From NCBI RefSeq assembly GCF_001484965.1, contig NZ_LLYY01000003.1:124001-188000 (forward strand): a DNA stretch of 64,000 nt, written 5' to 3'. A program made the position numbers and the translations under genes. The notes under the pieces are model-generated. The model did no database searches. It was not told the origin of the DNA and worked only from the letters and a program-made list of their open reading frames with translations. Positions 43,098-54,558 of the stretch are shown piece after piece (the first letter of the stretch is position 1; the number at the start of each line of letters is the position of its first letter). This DNA comes from Shouchella shacheensis (lineage in GTDB: Bacteria; Bacillota; Bacilli; Bacillales; Bacillaceae_D).

Positions 43098-46000
43098 ATG
43101 AATGTGCTCGTGACGAACATTTACAGCGAGTATAGTTTGCTTCAGTCAACAAATCGAATGGATGCACTCGTGGCTAGGGCTGCTGAGCTTGGATATGAGG
43201 CGATTGCGCTAACGGATCCGTTTGTTATGTACGGAACCGTTCCTTTTTATAAAGCTTGTCTCTCGCATGGAATGAAGCCGTTAATCGGCTTAGAAGTTCG
43301 GATCGTGAGGGAGGAAGAGAGTTTTCCCGCTCGTGTTATTGCCAAGAATCAAGCAGGCTACCGTCGTTTAATTCAGCTTGCAACCAAAATGGGTTTCTCT
43401 AAGGAGCCGCAGCTTTCGATTGGGGATCTGCAGAAGGCGACAGCGGATTGCGCCATCACCCTTCCTGAAGAGGCTTTAGGAGCTGGCAGCGAGCACGAGA
43501 AAAAAAAGCGTTTTTTTGAGCTAGCAGGTGATGGAGACGCTTATCTTGAGCTCCCTGGGAGAAAGGAAGACGCGCGACTTGCTGCTTTTGCTCAAAGAAC
43601 GGAGATTCCTCTGATTGCAGCCTCACCGGTTCGGTTTCTCGTTGAAGAAGAGGCCGAGGCTTATAAGATGATTCGGGCCATTGCAGCAGGGGAGTCGACT
43701 GCGAACATAAGGCTTCCAGAAGAATGGCGAACATGGTTCCTTCCATCCACCCAGACCTTTGAAGAAAGGTTCGCTGAATACCCAGAGGCTTTAGCGAACG
43801 CTACAGCGCTTGCTTCTTGTTCAAAGGTAAGCCTAGAGCTTGGGAATGCGCGTATTCCTGCATTTGATGGGTTGGATGGAGAACAAGCAACGAAGGAACT
43901 CCGCGAGCGCTGTGAGAAAGGCATCCAGCAGCGTTTTGGGTCGACGACCGAGCAGATAGTGGAGCGAATTCGCCATGAGTTAACTGTCATCGCGAAGATG
44001 GGCTACGCCTCCTATTTTCTAATTGTCGCCGATTTTATGGATTTTGCCCGCAGAAATAATATTTTAACAGGGCCGGGGAGGGGGTCATCGGCTGGTTCTC
44101 TCGTTGCCTATGTGCTCTACATTACAGACGTCGATCCACTGAGCTACAATCTGTTGTTTGAGCGTTTTCTAAATCCGGAGCGAGCCTCGCTGCCTGACAT
44201 AGACATTGATTTTCCCGACTACCGCCGTGACGAAGTGATTAACTATGTTCGCAGACGCTACGGGGAGGATCGAGTGGCCCAAATCGTCACGTTTGGTACG
44301 TTCGCGGCGCGGGCGGCCGTGAGGGATGCAGGAAAAGCACTAGGCTATCCTCAAACGTTTGTCGATAAGGTCGCCAAGGCTGTTCCCCAAACCGCTGGGG
44401 TTAAGCTTCGGGAGGCGAGAGAGAAAGGCCGTTTTGCGTCCATACGCGAAGAGCGGGAGCTAGCGGATCTTCTTGCAAGAGCGGAGCAGATTGAAGGACT
44501 TCCTCGCCATGCTTCCACTCATGCGGCAGGGGTAATCATTAGTGATCAGCCCTTAACCAATGTTGTGGCCTTAGAACGTGGTCAGGAAAGTCAGACGATG
44601 GTTCAGGCGGAAATGGGTAGCTTGGAAGAGCTCGGTCTTTTAAAATTTGACCTTCTCGGCTTGCGGAATCTAACACTGCTTGAGCGGATCTTTGCCCATA
44701 TCCAAGCGTCTACAGGAGAAGTGTTGCAAGCCACTGCTATTCCCATGGAGGACATGAAAACCTTTGAAATGCTCCGTTTGGGGAAGACGAGCGGAGTGTT
44801 TCAGTTAGAATCTGCGGGAATGAGAGATGTGCTAAGCCGTCTTGAGCCAAGCCGATTTGAAGACATCGTTGCTGCAAGCGCCCTATATCGGCCAGGTCCG
44901 ATGGATTTTATCCCTGATTATGTTGCGAAAAAGCACGGAAAAGAGCAAGTTCATTACGTTCACCCAGACATCGAACCGATTCTGGGGCCGACGTACGGGG
45001 TCATTGTTTATCAGGAACAAATCATGCAGCTGGCACAGGTGATGGCAGGGTATACGCTTGCGGAGGCCGATATTCTTAGGCGAGCCATTAGCAAAAAAAA
45101 GCAGGAACTGATGAGCGAACAACGGCAGCAATTTGTCGCTCGGAGCTTGGAGAAGGGCTACGCGTCTGAAGTCGCAACCGAGGTTTTCGACTTAATCGCT
45201 CGCTTTGCTAGCTATGGCTTTCCACGAAGTCATGCCGTTGCTTACAGCATGATTAGCTACTGGCTCGCGTATTTAAAGGTACACTACCCCAAGGCCTTCT
45301 ATGCTGCTCTCTTTTCTTCGGTTTGGCAACATCAGGAGAAGCTCTCTACCTATATAGCGGAAGCCAAAAAAGAGGGCATTGTCATGCTTAAGCCCTCAAT
45401 GGAAAGGAGCAGTGCGCTCTTTACACTCGAGACAAAAGGCATCCGTACAGGACTGTTGCCTATTGTAAATGTAGGCCTGCAGACGGTCCGTGAGCTCATG
45501 AATGAACGGCAGCGCAGTTCCTATAAAGATTTGTTTGATGTATGCTCAAGGCTGCCAACAAGAGTCATTCCGAAGCGCACGCTTGAAGGGCTCATCAAGG
45601 CAGGGGCCATGGATGAGTTCCACGTTTCAAGGTCGGTTCTGCTTCACAGTTTGGATAAGGCTATCGACTTCGCTACAAAGGTGCGTCGCTTTCAGGAATC
45701 GGCGGGGGAGCTTTTTACGATTGAGCGAACAACGCCAAATTACGTGGAGGCCGATCCTTCGACACGCATAGAAGAGCTTGAGTATGAACGAGAGGCTTTA
45801 GGGTTTTATCTAACCGGACACCCAGTAGAAGAGCAGGCCAAGACGCTAAAAAAATACGGACGGGCGCCGATTGCCGAGGCGATGCAGACAAACGGTGAGG
45901 TACGGGTGGCCGGTCTTGTTCAGAGCGTACGAAAGATCACGACGAAAAAAGGAGACCCAATGGGGTTTCTTATGATTAGCGACGAAAGTGGACAGTGTGA

Positions 46001-46418
46001 GGTGGTTGTTTTTCCGCGGCTCTGGAAGCAGACCGAAGCGTTGTACAAAGAACAACATCTGCTTTTTCTTGAAGGGTCGTTTGAGGAGCGCAATGAGCAA
46101 AAACAGTTGCTCGTTAACAAAGTCGTTTCGATGGAGCAGATCCTTACGAGAGAAAAACCACTGGAGACCCTGTACCTTCGCGTTACTGAACAAGAAGACA
46201 CACCTACGAGGTTAAGCGATATTAAATATGTGCTCAATCGCTCCCCTGGACATACGCCGGTCGTGCTTTTTAGAGAGAAAGAAGAATCCTCCAGGTTACT
46301 CCAAAATGAATTTTCGGTCACAACCGATAGGAAAACCGTAAGCATTCTCAAACACTTACTCGGGGAAGAAAATGTCGTGATTAGACCCCGAGGCAAAACT
46401 CGCGACGAAGAGGCTTGA
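43098..46418 (+). CDS. dnaE: DNA polymerase III alpha subunit DnaE
   Basis: 1106 residues. N-terminal PHP domain (~1-200), polymerase palm with GPGRGSSAGSLVAYVLYITD (~325) and catalytic aspartates in LPDIDIDFPDYR (~365), fingers with HAAGVIISD and SGVFQLESAGM, a helix-hairpin-helix region and a C-terminal OB fold (~935-1010). Second replicative polymerase of Bacillus, which extends RNA primers on the lagging strand. PHP metal ligands are lost (VLVTNIYSEYSLL and LTDPFVMYG instead of HxH and DH forms), so no PHP nuclease activity is expected. GAGGGAAGTGG upstream of the ATG. Confidence 0.95.
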   Translation: MNVLVTNIYSEYSLLQSTNRMDALVARAAELGYEAIALTDPFVMYGTVPFYKACLSHGMKPLIGLEVRIVREEESFPARVIAKNQAGYRRLIQLATKMGFSKEPQLSIGDLQKATADCAITLPEEALGAGSEHEKKKRFFELAGDGDAYLELPGRKEDARLAAFAQRTEIPLIAASPVRFLVEEEAEAYKMIRAIAAGESTANIRLPEEWRTWFLPSTQTFEERFAEYPEALANATALASCSKVSLELGNARIPAFDGLDGEQATKELRERCEKGIQQRFGSTTEQIVERIRHELTVIAKMGYASYFLIVADFMDFARRNNILTGPGRGSSAGSLVAYVLYITDVDPLSYNLLFERFLNPERASLPDIDIDFPDYRRDEVINYVRRRYGEDRVAQIVTFGTFAARAAVRDAGKALGYPQTFVDKVAKAVPQTAGVKLREAREKGRFASIREERELADLLARAEQIEGLPRHASTHAAGVIISDQPLTNVVALERGQESQTMVQAEMGSLEELGLLKFDLLGLRNLTLLERIFAHIQASTGEVLQATAIPMEDMKTFEMLRLGKTSGVFQLESAGMRDVLSRLEPSRFEDIVAASALYRPGPMDFIPDYVAKKHGKEQVHYVHPDIEPILGPTYGVIVYQEQIMQLAQVMAGYTLAEADILRRAISKKKQELMSEQRQQFVARSLEKGYASEVATEVFDLIARFASYGFPRSHAVAYSMISYWLAYLKVHYPKAFYAALFSSVWQHQEKLSTYIAEAKKEGIVMLKPSMERSSALFTLETKGIRTGLLPIVNVGLQTVRELMNERQRSSYKDLFDVCSRLPTRVIPKRTLEGLIKAGAMDEFHVSRSVLLHSLDKAIDFATKVRRFQESAGELFTIERTTPNYVEADPSTRIEELEYEREALGFYLTGHPVEEQAKTLKKYGRAPIAEAMQTNGEVRVAGLVQSVRKITTKKGDPMGFLMISDESGQCEVVVFPRLWKQTEALYKEQHLLFLEGSFEERNEQKQLLVNKVVSMEQILTREKPLETLYLRVTEQEDTPTRLSDIKYVLNRSPGHTPVVLFREKEESSRLLQNEFSVTTDRKTVSILKHLLGEENVVIRPRGKTRDEEA

Positions 46419-46463
46419 TTTGGGTTCGAGAAATCGTTTTTTTGGATCTTTTTGTTTAAGACC

Positions 46464-46492
46464 TTGGCGGGCGTTGTGGATTTGTTTATAAT
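46464..46492 (+). promoter_or_regulatory. Promoter for ytsJ
   Basis: TTGGCG (46464-46469), 17-bp spacer, TATAAT (46487-46492). Confidence 0.75.
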
Positions 46493-46550
46493 AGAATCAG
46501 ACATTTTAAGTGGTCAGACCAGTGACTAGAAACATAAAGGAGAGAAAATC

Positions 46551-47783
46551 GTGCCAACGACAAGAGAGGAAGCTCTTCACATTCACCGTTTAAATCAAGG
46601 AAAGCTGGAATCAAAAGCAAAAGTCCCCGTCAAAGATGCACGCGATTTAAGCTTAGCGTATTCTCCTGGAGTTGCAGAACCTTGTAAGGAAATTTTTGAA
46701 AACGTAGAATCGGTCTATGAGTACACCATGAAAGGGAACATGGTTGCTGTTGTCAGTAACGGGACAGCGGTACTTGGTCTTGGGAATATTGGACCTGAGG
46801 CTTCTCTCCCAGTAATGGAAGGAAAGGCTGTGTTGTTTAAGTCCTTTGCGGGCGTGGATGCGTTTCCAATTTGCCTACGCTCGAATGATGTGGATGAAAT
46901 TGTAAACACCGTAAAGCTACTTGAACCAACGTTTGGTGGAGTCAACCTTGAGGACATTGCTGCTCCAGATTGTTTCGAAATCGAAGAGCGCCTCAAAAAG
47001 GAAACGAATATCCCTGTTTTTCATGATGACCAGCACGGAACGGCGATTGTGACGCTTGCTGGATTAATGAATGCTTTGAAGCTGAGCGGGAAAAAACTTT
47101 CAGAGATTAAAGTAGTAGCCAACGGTGCAGGAGCGGCTGGGATTGCCATCATTAAGCTTATGCTTCGAATGGGTGTGCGTGACGTAATTATGTGCGATAC
47201 AAAAGGAGCGATTTTCGAAGGACGTAATTACGGCATGAACGCGGTAAAAGAAAAAGTCGCGAAGAACACGAACCGTGATCGCATGGAAGGAAAGCTTGTA
47301 GATGTCATTAAAGGGGCCGACGTCTTCATAGGTGTGTCTGTCGCAGGCGCGGTTTCAAAAGAAATGGTAGAGAGCATGAATGAGGACCCAATTATTTTTG
47401 CAATGGCAAACCCAGTGCCAGAAATAATGCCAGAAGATGCCAAGACAGCTGGAGCATCTGTGATTGGGACTGGGCGTTCGGACTTTCCGAATCAGGTAAA
47501 CAATGTCCTTGCTTTCCCGGGTATCTTCAGAGGGGCATTAGACGTGCGTGCAACGCATATCAATGAAGAAATGAAGGTCGCAGCAGTATACGCGATTGCT
47601 GATCTTGTGGCGGGTCAGGAGTTGAATGCAGACTACGTCATTCCAGCACCTTTTGACCCTCGAGTTGCCCCAGCAGTTGCCGCGGCGGTGGCGAAAACGG
47701 CGATGGAAACGGGAGTGGCTCGAGTAAACGTGGACCCAGAGCAAGTCTCCGAGAAAACAAGCAAACTAACCATGATTGATTGA
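46551..47783 (+). CDS. ytsJ: Malic enzyme YtsJ
   Basis: 410 residues from GTG 46551 (AAAGGAGAG upstream). Short bacterial malic enzyme: [14 protein letters not shown] (~37-50), [20 protein letters not shown] (~65-84), [22 protein letters not shown] and the nucleotide loop [12 protein letters not shown] (~190-201). It decarboxylates malate to pyruvate; YtsJ is the main, NADP-linked one in B. subtilis. Same length as that protein. It is followed by the wrecked GntR gene and accDA, with no terminator between. Confidence 0.95.
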   Translation: MPTTREEALHIHRLNQGKLESKAKVPVKDARDLSLAYSPGVAEPCKEIFENVESVYEYTMKGNMVAVVSNGTAVLGLGNIGPEASLPVMEGKAVLFKSFAGVDAFPICLRSNDVDEIVNTVKLLEPTFGGVNLEDIAAPDCFEIEERLKKETNIPVFHDDQHGTAIVTLAGLMNALKLSGKKLSEIKVVANGAGAAGIAIIKLMLRMGVRDVIMCDTKGAIFEGRNYGMNAVKEKVAKNTNRDRMEGKLVDVIKGADVFIGVSVAGAVSKEMVESMNEDPIIFAMANPVPEIMPEDAKTAGASVIGTGRSDFPNQVNNVLAFPGIFRGALDVRATHINEEMKVAAVYAIADLVAGQELNADYVIPAPFDPRVAPAVAAAVAKTAMETGVARVNVDPEQVSEKTSKLTMID

Positions 47784-47946
47784 TCAGCTAGGTGGAGGAA
47801 ACTATGTCAGCTGAACAGCCAAAGCGATATGTAGAAATTATTCGCAAGTTGAGCGAGCTCATCCAAAAGGGTGGCCTCACTAGTGGAGACAGGCTTCCTT
47901 CAGAGCGTCATATAAGCGACCGACTGGATGTCGGTCGCTCCTTTAA

Positions 47947-48066
47947 TCTAGCTCTGGCGGGTAGAAGCTCGAGATTTTTCAGCCCTGCCCGGAAATCCAA
48001 AACCGGGATTTCTCGTGCAGGGCTTCCAAAATCCTCACTTCTTGGCGACCCGCCTACGCTTTTTGG
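47947..48066 (+). repeat. Hairpin repeat copy 9 (inside GntR pseudogene)
   Basis: Full-length copy starting directly after the codons for DVGRS. The inner stem is CCCTGC / GCAGGG. Confidence 0.88.
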
Positions 48067-48072
48067 ATTTAG

Positions 48073-48167
48073 TCTAGCTCCGGCGGGTAGAAGCTCGAGA
48101 TTTTTCAGTCCTGCCCGGAAATCCAAAACCGGGATTCCCGAGCAGGGCTCCAAAATTTTCACTTCTT
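48073..48167 (+). repeat. Hairpin repeat copy 10 (3' truncated)
   Basis: Tandem with copy 9, 6 nt apart and almost identical to it over the first ~75 bp. It stops at CACTTCTT, without the closing GACCCGCC arm, where GntR coding remnants resume. Confidence 0.88.
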
Positions 48168-48584
48168 GATGAGCAAGCTAGGGAGGATCTGACGGAAACA
48201 AGGCGAATAGTAGAACTGGAAGCATTGAAATTAGCATGTGAGCGCATCGACGATAAGAATGGTTTAAGCTTGAATGAGCTTATGGTGATTTTCCTGTTGA
48301 AGAAGACTATTTGTGGCACGAGACATTGTGAAAGCTTGTCAAAACACATTGCTCCAAAACTTATGGAGATCTCTCGTTTCTGTTTAATAAAAAAAAGCAA
48401 TGAGAGAGTCTCTGGAGTGGGGAGCCCGTCCACGATCTCCACCTGGGAGCATGAGCAAATTCCGCGAGCGCTCCACAAGCGAGATAAGAAGAGGCACAGA
48501 AGGCGATACGTCTGCACTTAGAAAACAGTCGCTTTTAAAAGGACAAACTTAAAGGCATGTGCGTTATGAATGGAGTGTACAATC

Positions 48585-49433
48585 GTGTTAAAGGATATTT
48601 TTTCGAAAAAAAGACGCTATGCGACGATCCCCTCGGAGCGAGCAAAAAGAGAAGTTCCTGAGGGGTTAATGACAAAGTGTCCATCGTGTCGGACCATTAT
48701 GTACACGAAGGAATTCAAAAATAATTTAAACGTCTGTCGTACATGCGGCTATCATCACCGTATGTCGGCTCGGGAACGGATTGCGTCCCTGATGGATGAT
48801 GGGACTTTCTATGAGTATGACAAGGAGTTAGAAGGCAGAAATCCACTAGCATTTCCAGGCTATGAGGAAAAGGTGGCGAAGGATCAAAGGAAGACAGGCA
48901 TGAATGAGGCCGTCATAACGGGTGAAGGCCGAATCAATGATTACCCGGTGGTGATTGCGGTGATGGACGCGAATTTCCGCATGGGAAGCATGGGGTCAGT
49001 CGTAGGTGAGAAGATTACACGTGCGATTGAAAGGGCTGTGGATACCGGCTTTCCACTTATTATTTTCTCGGCTTCTGGTGGTGCGCGTATGCAAGAAGGG
49101 GTGCTTAGTCTCATGCAAATGGCGAAGACAAGTGCTGCGCTTGAACGTCTTGACCGTGCGAAAGGTTTGTTTATCTCCGTCATGACACACCCAACGACGG
49201 GTGGCGTTTCTGCAAGCTTTGCTTCCTTGGGAGATTATAATTTTGCAGAACCAAAAGCACTCATCGGGTTTGCCGGGCGCAGAATCATTGAACAGACGAT
49301 CAGGCAAGAACTTCCTGAAGATTTTCAAACGGCAGAGTTTCTTTTGGAACATGGGCAGCTCGATCAGGTGATCTCCCGTCATGATTTGAAGGATACGCTG
49401 ACAAAAGTCTTGGCCATGCATCAAATGGGCTAA
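48585..49433 (+). CDS. accD: Acetyl-CoA carboxylase carboxyltransferase beta subunit
   Basis: 282 residues from GTG 48585, where the protein begins VLKDIFSKK as in homologues; the upstream ATG at 48570 has no better ribosome site. An N-terminal zinc ribbon (CPSC at ~30 and CRTCGY at ~50) then a crotonase fold: [38 protein letters not shown] and [13 protein letters not shown]. With AccA it moves the carboxyl group from biotin to acetyl-CoA, giving malonyl-CoA. 13 nt before accA. It now lies downstream of the broken regulator. Confidence 0.96.
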   Translation: MLKDIFSKKRRYATIPSERAKREVPEGLMTKCPSCRTIMYTKEFKNNLNVCRTCGYHHRMSARERIASLMDDGTFYEYDKELEGRNPLAFPGYEEKVAKDQRKTGMNEAVITGEGRINDYPVVIAVMDANFRMGSMGSVVGEKITRAIERAVDTGFPLIIFSASGGARMQEGVLSLMQMAKTSAALERLDRAKGLFISVMTHPTTGGVSASFASLGDYNFAEPKALIGFAGRRIIEQTIRQELPEDFQTAEFLLEHGQLDQVISRHDLKDTLTKVLAMHQMG

Positions 49434-49446
49434 AGAAGGTGGACAC

Positions 49447-50424
49447 ATGACTTCAGAATTAGAGTTTGAGAAACCAGTCATTGAACTAAAACAAAAAATT
49501 GCTGACCTTAAAGCATTTGCAGAAGAGAGAGATCTTGATTTGAGTACGGAAATTGAAAAAATGGAAGCGCGGCTCGAAAAACTTTCAAAAGACGTGTATG
49601 CCCATTTGCAGCCATGGGAGCGGGTGCAAATTGCCAGGGAACATTGCAGGCCGACGACGCTTGATTACATCGATCAGTTATTTGAGGACTTTCTGGAGAT
49701 GCACGGAGATCGCCTGTATGGGGACGATGCGGCGATTGTTGGTGGAATCGCCCTCTTCAACGGCAAGCCTGTGACCGTTATTGGTCATCAAAGGGGCAAG
49801 GATACGAAGGAAAACATTCGGCGCTATTTCGGGTCTCCACATCCTGAAGGGTACCGCAAAGCGTTGCGCCTGATGAAACAAGCAGAAAAGTTCGGTCGCC
49901 CCATCGTCTGTTTTATTGATACCAAAGGGGCGTATCCTGGAAAGAGTGCAGAAGAGCGGGGGATTAGCGAGGCTATCGCTCGCAACTTACGGGAGATGGC
50001 AGGCCTAAGGGTGCCGATTATCAGCATTGTCATTGGCGAAGGTGGCAGCGGTGGAGCACTTGCTCTTGGTGTAGCCGATCGAATTTATATGCTTGAGAAC
50101 TCTACGTATTCAGTGATCTCGCCAGAAGGGGCGGCCACTATTCTTTGGAAAGATTCGACTCAAGCAAAACGCGCAGCGGAAACGATGAGAATTACGGCCC
50201 CGGATTTGTCTGAGCTAGGGATCATAGATGACATTATTCCTGAACCAAACGGCGGCGCACAAAGAGAAGTTGAACAACAGGCGATGGAAATTGGACGGGT
50301 GGTAACAGAGGCTTTGGCAAGTTTGCAAGGAAAATCGGTCGAGACGCTTCTCAATGACCGTTATGAAAAATTCAAGACAATCGGTCAATTTTCAAATGCT
50401 AGTACTCAGAGTACAACCGAATAA
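49447..50424 (+). CDS. accA: Acetyl-CoA carboxylase carboxyltransferase alpha subunit
   Basis: 325 residues. N-terminal coiled coil (~5-55) then a crotonase fold with [18 protein letters not shown] (~115-132), [16 protein letters not shown], and the oxyanion glycines [12 protein letters not shown] (~198-209). Partner of AccD in the alpha2-beta2 carboxyltransferase. AAGAAGGTGG before the ATG, 13 nt after accD. Adjacent to pfkA-pyk as in B. subtilis. A terminator follows. Confidence 0.97.
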   Translation: MTSELEFEKPVIELKQKIADLKAFAEERDLDLSTEIEKMEARLEKLSKDVYAHLQPWERVQIAREHCRPTTLDYIDQLFEDFLEMHGDRLYGDDAAIVGGIALFNGKPVTVIGHQRGKDTKENIRRYFGSPHPEGYRKALRLMKQAEKFGRPIVCFIDTKGAYPGKSAEERGISEAIARNLREMAGLRVPIISIVIGEGGSGGALALGVADRIYMLENSTYSVISPEGAATILWKDSTQAKRAAETMRITAPDLSELGIIDDIIPEPNGGAQREVEQQAMEIGRVVTEALASLQGKSVETLLNDRYEKFKTIGQFSNASTQSTTE

Positions 50425-50428
50425 CTGC

Positions 50429-50460
50429 AAGTGCTTTCACATGGCTGGAAGCACTTTTCG
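50429..50460 (+). terminator. Terminator after accA
   Basis: AAGTGCTTTC / GGAAGCACTT stem with TTTT. Confidence 0.75.
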
Positions 50461-50474
50461 TCGTTGGCCCGAAC

Positions 50475-50503
50475 TTGTCTTCATAAAAACAAAGTGGTAT
50501 GTT
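50475..50503 (+). promoter_or_regulatory. Promoter for pfkA-pyk
   Basis: TTGTCT (50475-50480), 17-bp spacer, TATGTT (50498-50503). Confidence 0.6.
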
Positions 50504-50578
50504 AACTAGCAGAGACATTTCGCACTAAGACATTGTGACTTAATTAAGCCTGCTTGCGATGCGCGGAGGCTTACGTAG

Positions 50579-51559
<981 letters not shown>

Positions 51560-51605
51560 TCTGCTCGTAAATTGAAGATGTGAGGGTTGAACTAGGAGGA
51601 TAAAC

Positions 51606-53360
51606 ATGCGCAAAACAAAAATCGTTTGTACGATTGGTCCCGCAAGTGAGAGTGTAGAGAATTTGGTGTCTCTCATTGAGGCAGGAATGAATGTAGCAAG
51701 ATTAAACTTTTCCCACGGTGATTTTGAGGAGCACGGCGCTAGAATAAAAAACATCCGCGAAGCCTCAAAGCAAACAGGGGAAACGGTGGCCATTTTACTT
51801 GATACAAAAGGGCCTGAAATTCGCACGCAGGAATGCGAGGGAGGAGCCATTGAACTAACCAAGGGGCAGGAGCTCATTGTTTCGATGAAAGAGGTGCTCG
51901 GCACACCGGAGAAAATCTCCATTACGTATTCAGGTCTTGTGGATGACATTTCTGTTGGTGGGACGATTTTGCTTGATGATGGCTTGATTGGCCTTGAAGT
52001 CTTGGAAGTGAAGACGGATGAAATTGTAACACGTGTCATGAATTCTGGTGTTCTAAAGAATAAAAAAGGCGTCAATGTCCCCAATGTGAGCGTGAATCTT
52101 CCCGGCATGACGGAGAAAGATGCGGATGATATTCACTTTGGTGTCGAGCAAGGTGTTGATTTTATCGCCGCTTCCTTTGTGCGCCGTGCTTCCGATGTGC
52201 TTGAGATTCGTGAGCTTCTTGAACAAAAAGAGGCCACTGATACGGGAATTATCCCCAAGATCGAGAACCAAGAAGGCGTCGATAACATTGAGGAGATTCT
52301 TGAAGTCTCCGATGGCCTGATGGTGGCCAGAGGGGATCTAGGGGTAGAGATTCCGGCAGAAGAAGTACCTCTTGTCCAAAAGGAACTTATCAAAAAATGC
52401 AACGAACAAGCAAAACCAGTAATCACAGCGACGCAAATGCTTGATTCGATGCAGCGGAACCCCCGCCCCACCCGCGCTGAAGCGAGTGATGTAGCCAACG
52501 CAATTTTTGACGGCACGGATGCGATCATGCTCTCCGGTGAAACGGCTGCCGGGGAATATCCGGTAGAAGCCGTACAAACGATGGCGAATATCGCAAGCCG
52601 TACAGAGCAGGCGCTTAACTATGATTCGCTGCTCCGAAAAAAAACGAAGGAAGCGAAAATTACGATTACGAGTGCGATTGGGCAATCCGTGGCTCACACA
52701 GCTAGCAACCTCAACGCTGCGGCGATTCTCTCAGCGACTGAAAGTGGCTACACAGCACGCATTACTTCAAAATTCCGTCCGAAATCGCCAATTGTGGCGG
52801 TGACAAGCAATGAGCGCGCGTACCGCAAATTAACCCTTGTCTGGGGGGTTCTTCCTCTTCTTGGTCAAACGGCGGAAACCACAGATGAAATGCTTGAAAA
52901 GACGGTGGAGGCAGCCGTTGATTCTGGCGCAGTCAAGCAAGGAGATCTCGTGGTTATCACAGCAGGCGTCCCTGTAGGCGAAACAGGGACAACCAACTTA
53001 ATTAAGGTCCACGTCCTTGGTGAAGTGGTCGCGAAAGGACAAGGGATCGGTCGTCGTTCGGCCGCAGGAAAAGTCGTTGTGGCTAAAGATGCTAAGGAAG
53101 CTAGAGAAAAAGTGAAAGAGGGTTCCATTCTCGTTACGTATGCTACCGACAAGGATATGGTGGAAGCCTTTGAAAAAGCGGGCGCTGTAATCACAGAAGA
53201 GGGCGGGCTTACCTCTCACGCGGCCGTTGTCGGATTAAACTTGAGCACGCCGGTGGTCGTTGGTGTTGAACATGCACTCGAGCGCTTCAAAGACGGCGAA
53301 GAAGTGACGGTGGACGCGATCAGCGGCAATATTTACAGCGGTCACGCGAGTGTATTATAA
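51606..53360 (+). CDS. pyk: Pyruvate kinase with C-terminal PEP-utiliser domain
   Basis: 584 residues, matching the extended Bacillus form (585). Barrel and lid: [15 protein letters not shown] (~33), [21 protein letters not shown], the [20 protein letters not shown] signature (~240) and ATQMLDSM. The extra C-terminal domain (~475-584) has [12 protein letters not shown], related to PEP-utilising swivelling domains but lacking phosphotransfer partners. It converts PEP to pyruvate with ATP formation. GGAGG before the ATG; co-transcribed with pfkA; terminator after. Confidence 0.97.
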   Translation: MRKTKIVCTIGPASESVENLVSLIEAGMNVARLNFSHGDFEEHGARIKNIREASKQTGETVAILLDTKGPEIRTQECEGGAIELTKGQELIVSMKEVLGTPEKISITYSGLVDDISVGGTILLDDGLIGLEVLEVKTDEIVTRVMNSGVLKNKKGVNVPNVSVNLPGMTEKDADDIHFGVEQGVDFIAASFVRRASDVLEIRELLEQKEATDTGIIPKIENQEGVDNIEEILEVSDGLMVARGDLGVEIPAEEVPLVQKELIKKCNEQAKPVITATQMLDSMQRNPRPTRAEASDVANAIFDGTDAIMLSGETAAGEYPVEAVQTMANIASRTEQALNYDSLLRKKTKEAKITITSAIGQSVAHTASNLNAAAILSATESGYTARITSKFRPKSPIVAVTSNERAYRKLTLVWGVLPLLGQTAETTDEMLEKTVEAAVDSGAVKQGDLVVITAGVPVGETGTTNLIKVHVLGEVVAKGQGIGRRSAAGKVVVAKDAKEAREKVKEGSILVTYATDKDMVEAFEKAGAVITEEGGLTSHAAVVGLNLSTPVVVGVEHALERFKDGEEVTVDAISGNIYSGHASVL

Positions 53361-53368
53361 TAAGCGTA

Positions 53369-53402
53369 TTGGAGAGGACTTTCCTCTCCAATTTATTTTT
53401 TA
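53369..53402 (+). terminator. Terminator after pyk
   Basis: TTGGAGAGG / CCTCTCCAA stem, T-rich tail. Confidence 0.85.
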
Positions 53403-53486
53403 CTCAGGGGCTCTGCCCAGTCCCTAAGAATACACGGAGTCATCAATGCATTTGGTGATCACTCATTAAAGAAAAGAGGAGCCGTT

Positions 53487-53882
53487 ATGAGAAAAATAAT
53501 GTTGGCTGCAGCTATTTTGATCCCTCTTCTCGAGCTTTTTATTTTTGCGGTCGTTGTAAATGGGATCGGTGTTTGGTGGACGATCCTTTTCATGATTGCG
53601 ACAAGCGTTCTTGGCTTTGCTTTAGCAAAGCGCCAAGGCTTACAGATCTTAAGACTCGCGCAATTACAAGTGCAAAAAGGGCAAGTACCCAGCGGAGTGA
53701 TGCTTGACGGACTTTGTATTTTTATCGGAGGCGCCTTTCTAATCCTCCCTGGGTTTTTGACGGATATCGTTGGTCTTGTCTTTCTGGTACCGTGGACGCG
53801 TACAATTTTTAAGGCACTGTTATTAAAGCTCATTCATAACGCGATTTCAAAGGGACAATTTATGGTGATTAAACGGCGCTAG
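53487..53882 (+). CDS. fxsA: FxsA family membrane protein
   Basis: 131 residues. Membrane segments at about residues 4-24 (MLAAAILIPLLELFIFAVVV, 20-residue core), 28-45 and 75-95 (CIFIGGAFLILPGFLTDIVG). The pattern ELFIF, GxxLAKRQG and LLILPGFLTDIVGL is the FxsA signature; E. coli FxsA relieves phage T7 exclusion by F, but the Bacillus role is unknown. AAGAGGAG before the ATG. It lies between pyk and ytwI as in B. subtilis (where it is called ytzA). Confidence 0.9.
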   Translation: MRKIMLAAAILIPLLELFIFAVVVNGIGVWWTILFMIATSVLGFALAKRQGLQILRLAQLQVQKGQVPSGVMLDGLCIFIGGAFLILPGFLTDIVGLVFLVPWTRTIFKALLLKLIHNAISKGQFMVIKRR

Positions 53883-53978
53883 TGCATTTTTTATAGTCGA
53901 AATCGGTGATTTATAGCCGGAATTTTAGAATTGTGGTATCATGAAAGAGCAACTGCTGATAGGAGGGGTAAGACTACA

Positions 53979-54452
53979 ATGGTATCCCAGGCTACATTAT
54001 TTATGCTTATTTTACTCGCGGTGGCCATTGTAGCCAAAAATCAATCGCTACTCTTAGCAATAGCAGTATTACTACTGATCAAATGGGTCGGGCTTGGAGA
54101 TCGGCTGTTTCCATTACTACAAACCAAAGGAATTAATATTGGTGTAACGGTGATTACGATCGCCGTGCTTACACCGATTGTCACTGGCGAAATTGGGTTT
54201 AAGCATTTGGGGGAAGCAATGAAATCAGCCTATGCCTGGGTCGCACTTGGCAGTGGAATAGCGGTAGCGCTTATCGCCGCAAGTGGCATTGATCTATTGA
54301 AGAATGACCCTCATATTACGGCGGCCCTTGTTTTTGGTACCATTATTGCGGTAGCTTTATTTAACGGCGTTGCCGTCGGTCCTCTAATTGGCGCGGGAAT
54401 TGCCTATTTAACGATGAGAGTGGTGCAATTCATCTCGCAAATAGGGGGTTAA
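53979..54452 (+). CDS. ytwI: DUF441 membrane protein YtwI
   Basis: 157 residues from ATG 53979 (TAGGAGGGG upstream); an earlier start has no ribosome site. Four or five hydrophobic segments (~5-40, 55-75, 90-110, 118-150), rich in A, V, I, L and G. Family DUF441, function unknown. Upstream of citZ as in B. subtilis. No catalytic motif. Confidence 0.87.
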   Translation: MVSQATLFMLILLAVAIVAKNQSLLLAIAVLLLIKWVGLGDRLFPLLQTKGINIGVTVITIAVLTPIVTGEIGFKHLGEAMKSAYAWVALGSGIAVALIAASGIDLLKNDPHITAALVFGTIIAVALFNGVAVGPLIGAGIAYLTMRVVQFISQIGG

Positions 54453-54558
54453 TTATACAGGCTTACCGGCGCTCCCATGCGTTTTACGTAACCGCTTCAA
54501 ATGCCGGGGACTATACGCGGACGGATGAAAAAAATGTGGAGAAAAAGGAGAGATAAAG

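Larger units (their letters stand above)
47804..48552 (+). pseudogene. FadR-type GntR regulator pseudogene, disrupted by repeats
   Basis: A good start (GGTGGAGG then ATG 47804) opens a GntR winged-helix: RYVEIIRKLSELI, SGDRLPSERHISDRLDVGRS (46 codons), then repeat copies 9 and 10 replace the rest of the DNA-binding domain. FCD-domain remnants resume near 48168: LLDEQAREDLTETRRIVELEALK, then in other frames FPVEEDYLWHETL, ACQNTLLQNLWRSL, EHEQIPRALHKRD and LLKGQT before a TAA at 48552. Several frameshifts are needed. A regulator at this position (ytsJ-accD) occurs in other Bacillus. It cannot make a full protein here. Confidence 0.85.

Noticed and set aside
47792-48169. 125-codon open frame through the GntR start and two repeats
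   Set aside because: Beyond codon ~50 the translation is repeat sequence, seen twice in tandem (GRSSRFFSPARKSKTGI); it is a fused remnant, not a gene.
54453-54558. CcpC or cre operator in front of citZ
   Set aside because: No ATAA-N7-TTAT dyad, and the best cre-like string (TGAAGCGGTTACGT) is out of register.
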